A stretch of DNA of 64,000 nucleotides from Sinomicrobium pectinilyticum (GTDB lineage Bacteria; Bacteroidota; Bacteroidia; Flavobacteriales; Flavobacteriaceae). The stretch lies in NCBI RefSeq assembly GCF_003725735.1, contig NZ_RJTM01000105.1, positions 1-64,000 on the forward strand. Direction: 5' to 3'. Both the position numbers and the translations under genes were made by a program. The first letter of the stretch is position 1, and each line of letters begins with the position of its first letter. Of the stretch, positions 62,451-64,000 are shown piece by piece. The notes beneath the pieces are model-generated. The model did not search any database and was not told the origin of the DNA. It worked only from the letters and a program-made list of their open reading frames with translations.

Positions 62451-62466
62451 TGTTCCACGTGGAACA
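62451..62466. promoter_or_regulatory. parS site between mnmG and ybeY
   Basis: TGTTCCACGTGGAACA, a perfect 16-bp palindrome equal to the generic parS consensus TGTTNCACGTGNAACA. It lies 66 bases upstream of mnmG. Confidence 0.85.
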
Positions 62467-62482
62467 TATATAATTCTTCATC

Positions 62483-62902
62483 TTATTGTTCCACGTGGAA
62501 CATTCTCATTTTATCTTCTTCTTTACTCCGCATCAAAGCAGCTTCTTCGCCAGACTTGTCCTTATATCCGCAGTAATGCAGCACACCATGTACTATTACC
62601 CTTCGCAGTTCATCTTCAAAATCAACCCCGAAATCCGAAGCATTTTCCCGTACTCTTTCTATAGAAATATAGATGTCTCCGTGAATCATATTCCCCTCCG
62701 TATAATCAAAGCTAATAATATCCGTCAGCGTATCGTGATCCAGGTATCTCTGATTCAGAGTAAGCAAATATTCGTCATCACAAAATATATAACTTATTTC
62801 TCCCGGAAGCTTCTCCTCCGATGCAATTACCCGGGTTATCCAGTCCGCATACCGTTGCTCATCTTCCAGGGCAAAATCCAGTTCGTAATGAAAACTAATC
62901 AT
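62483..62902 (-). CDS. ybeY: Endoribonuclease YbeY, rRNA maturation factor
   Basis: Zinc-dependent RNase involved in 16S rRNA 3-prime maturation. The 139-residue product has LNQRYLDHDTLTDIISFDY, GDIYISIERV and the metal site HGVLHYCGYKDKSGEEA. The third His of the H(x3)H(x5)H site is Asp, which is also what I recall from flavobacterial homologues. The C-terminal MFHVEQ is encoded by a parS site and is not part of the conserved fold. The start overlaps the stop of the upstream gene by 8 bases, so translation is coupled. Confidence 0.93.
   Translation of the reverse strand: MISFHYELDFALEDEQRYADWITRVIASEEKLPGEISYIFCDDEYLLTLNQRYLDHDTLTDIISFDYTEGNMIHGDIYISIERVRENASDFGVDFEDELRRVIVHGVLHYCGYKDKSGEEAALMRSKEEDKMRMFHVEQ
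62487..62502. promoter_or_regulatory. parS site within the 3-prime end of ybeY
   Basis: A second perfect TGTTCCACGTGGAACA, 36 bases from the first. It codes for FHVE of the YbeY C-terminus. Confidence 0.85.
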
Positions 62903-64000
62903 CCTTCTTAAAATATTCTTTTACTTTCTCCTTGTAAATTTGCCGCAAAGGTAATACTTGTCTGTTTAATATTTCTATACCCTGTAAATATTCCTCCACT
63001 TCCGGCAGACGACCACCTTCCCCGGACTCGAACTGTCTCTTATCGGTATGACTTTCTCTCTTGTTTTCCTCTCCCTGCTCCATGGCGGCATTCTTTAACT
63101 TCAACAACTCGTGTTGCAGGTTTAGCATCCTCCTGAGCACATCCTGATTCATGCCGTCACGCAATAACCGGTCTTCCACCTGCTCCATTTCCCTGAGCAG
63201 TTTTTCCTTGTTCTTCCCGTTACTCTCCCCTTCCATATCGGATAATTGTTTTTCCAAAGCCTGTCTAAGTATTTGTTGTTGTTTGTAGATTTCAAACAGT
63301 TCTTCGGACTGTCCTTCCCCTTCTTCCGGATTTTTGCCGTCTTTTTTGTCTCCTTTACCTTCCTCTTTTTCCTTCTTATCCCCCTCTATGGCATTCTTCA
63401 TTTTCCCATTCAGTTCTTCCTGTCCCTGGATAATATCGGGTAACTGCATCTCGTTATTTCCTTGTCCCTGTCCCATACCCATGCTCTGTTGTAAATTATC
63501 GAGAATATTACCCAGCAATGCTGCAAGATTGTTAGCTGATGCGAAGGCGTAATGCTGACTTGATGCACCTCGATATAATTCATTGTCGGACAGTCTTTCG
63601 ATAGCCTTGTCAATATGAAAATGTGCATCGGTCACTTCTTTGTTTACCTGTTCGGAGAGTTCGGGCCTTCTCAAGGAAAGTGCAAAAATGCTATCATCTA
63701 TATGCGAAAACATTTCTTTAAGGTTATGTTGCCTGTGCAGGCTGCGGGTCAGTGCCGGGTGATCATCCCGCATATCTTCCACAACTTTCATCAGGTCCTC
63801 CTGCTCAAAAGAAAAGGCCACAAGGTTCTTCAATATCTGCCGCAACACTTCGGCATCTTCCATATCGTCCGAGGAAGCCCCGGACTGCATGCCGGATTTC
63901 ATATCCGCAGCCATCTGCTTCATTTTTTTACCTGCACTTCGCTGCTTCTCCCCGGCCTTTTCCTTTTCCCCTTTCTTCATTTCCTCCAGGGCCTTTTGTT
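62895..64000 (-). CDS. C-terminal part of a large coiled-coil protein (DUF4175-like), truncated by the window edge
   Basis: An open frame that continues without a stop past the right edge; at least 367 residues are visible. It is rich in Glu, Lys and Gln with heptad-like stretches (KKMKQMAADMKSGMQSG), a Gly/Gln-rich segment (MGMGQGQGNNE) and a low-complexity charged linker (GDKKEKEEGKGDKKDGKN). The C-terminal part is helical (RRMLNLQHELLKLKNAAM, EYLQGIEILNRQVLPLRQIYKEKVKEYF). This resembles the tail of Bacteroidota DUF4175 membrane proteins of about 1100 residues. The function is unknown. It overlaps ybeY by 8 bases in the same direction. Confidence 0.8.
   Translation of the reverse strand, partial: QKALEEMKKGEKEKAGEKQRSAGKKMKQMAADMKSGMQSGASSDDMEDAEVLRQILKNLVAFSFEQEDLMKVVEDMRDDHPALTRSLHRQHNLKEMFSHIDDSIFALSLRRPELSEQVNKEVTDAHFHIDKAIERLSDNELYRGASSQHYAFASANNLAALLGNILDNLQQSMGMGQGQGNNEMQLPDIIQGQEELNGKMKNAIEGDKKEKEEGKGDKKDGKNPEEGEGQSEELFEIYKQQQILRQALEKQLSDMEGESNGKNKEKLLREMEQVEDRLLRDGMNQDVLRRMLNLQHELLKLKNAAMEQGEENKRESHTDKRQFESGEGGRLPEVEEYLQGIEILNRQVLPLRQIYKEKVKEYFKKDD

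Noticed and set aside
1-64000. Possible tRNA, rRNA, riboswitch or CRISPR features
   Set aside because: No T-loop GGTTCGA pattern with cloverleaf, no direct-repeat array and no recognisable riboswitch core was found by eye; a covariance-model search would be decisive.

Overview
This window looks like a chromosomal segment of a Bacteroidota bacterium of the class Flavobacteriia, most likely Flavobacteriaceae. The genus cannot be assigned from the sequence alone. The evidence is the gene repertoire (DUF4271, DUF4296, DUF4837 and DUF6909 proteins, a flavobacterial HemD/DPM-synthase/dihydroorotase neighbourhood, short lipobox signal peptides), the moderate GC content, the near absence of Shine-Dalgarno sites, and several TAnnTTTG-type -7 promoter elements. 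No tRNA, rRNA, CRISPR array, transposase gene or prophage was seen. Nearly all of the DNA is housekeeping.

Layout. 0-6.4 kb: metG, an LD-carboxypeptidase, a small lipoprotein, a YraN nuclease-fold protein, an ACT-domain protein and a DUF3291 protein. 6.7-15.7 kb: leuS, ald, a membrane Zn peptidase, an ECF sigma factor with a coupled small ORF and an MscS-like channel, an unknown protein, ferritin and a small unknown protein. 15.9-20.2 kb: an Lrp regulator next to saccharopine dehydrogenase, a DUF423 protein and pckA. 20.2-26.2 kb: a head-to-head pair of conserved operons, hemD/DUF4271/GT39 leftward and DPM synthase/pyrC/DUF4296 rightward. 26.2-40.9 kb: NlpE lipoprotein, an ALDH7-type dehydrogenase, 3-hydroxyanthranilate dioxygenase, a lipoprotein isoaspartyl peptidase, a giant alpha-2-macroglobulin, adenine deaminase, an SDR-like epimerase and tyrS. 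41-47.9 kb: a LuxE-like acyl-activating protein, a Wzz-like protein, a DUF6909 protein with a nucleoside-phosphorylase-like C-terminus, a GH3 protein, an M23 peptidase and TatA. 48-58.9 kb: tex, DUF4837, an MltD-like lytic transglycosylase, pgk, a DNA polymerase III delta-prime-like protein, a DoxX protein, an S9 peptidase and an OmpH/Skp-like lipoprotein. 59-64 kb: methyltransferase, lipoprotein, mnmG, ybeY and the 3-prime part of a large coiled-coil protein.

How the genes work together. Three aminoacyl-tRNA synthetases, mnmG, ybeY and tex serve translation and RNA metabolism. LD-carboxypeptidase, the lytic transglycosylase, the M23 protein and the Skp-like protein act on the envelope. Saccharopine dehydrogenase, the ALDH7 enzyme and the Lrp regulator together suggest lysine breakdown by the saccharopine route. 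HaaO points to kynurenine metabolism. PEP carboxykinase, Pgk and alanine dehydrogenase belong to central carbon and nitrogen metabolism.

The most interesting signals are not genes. The right end carries two perfect parS sites (TGTTCCACGTGGAACA) and one near-match around mnmG and ybeY, which suggests proximity to the replication origin. These sites are also translated into the C-terminus of YbeY and the signal peptide of a lipoprotein. Intergenic regions carry several families of short palindromic repeats, one MITE-like element with 23-bp terminal inverted repeats just upstream of ald, and one palindrome that appears to have inserted in frame into leuS. I did not find a clear new defence or mobile system.
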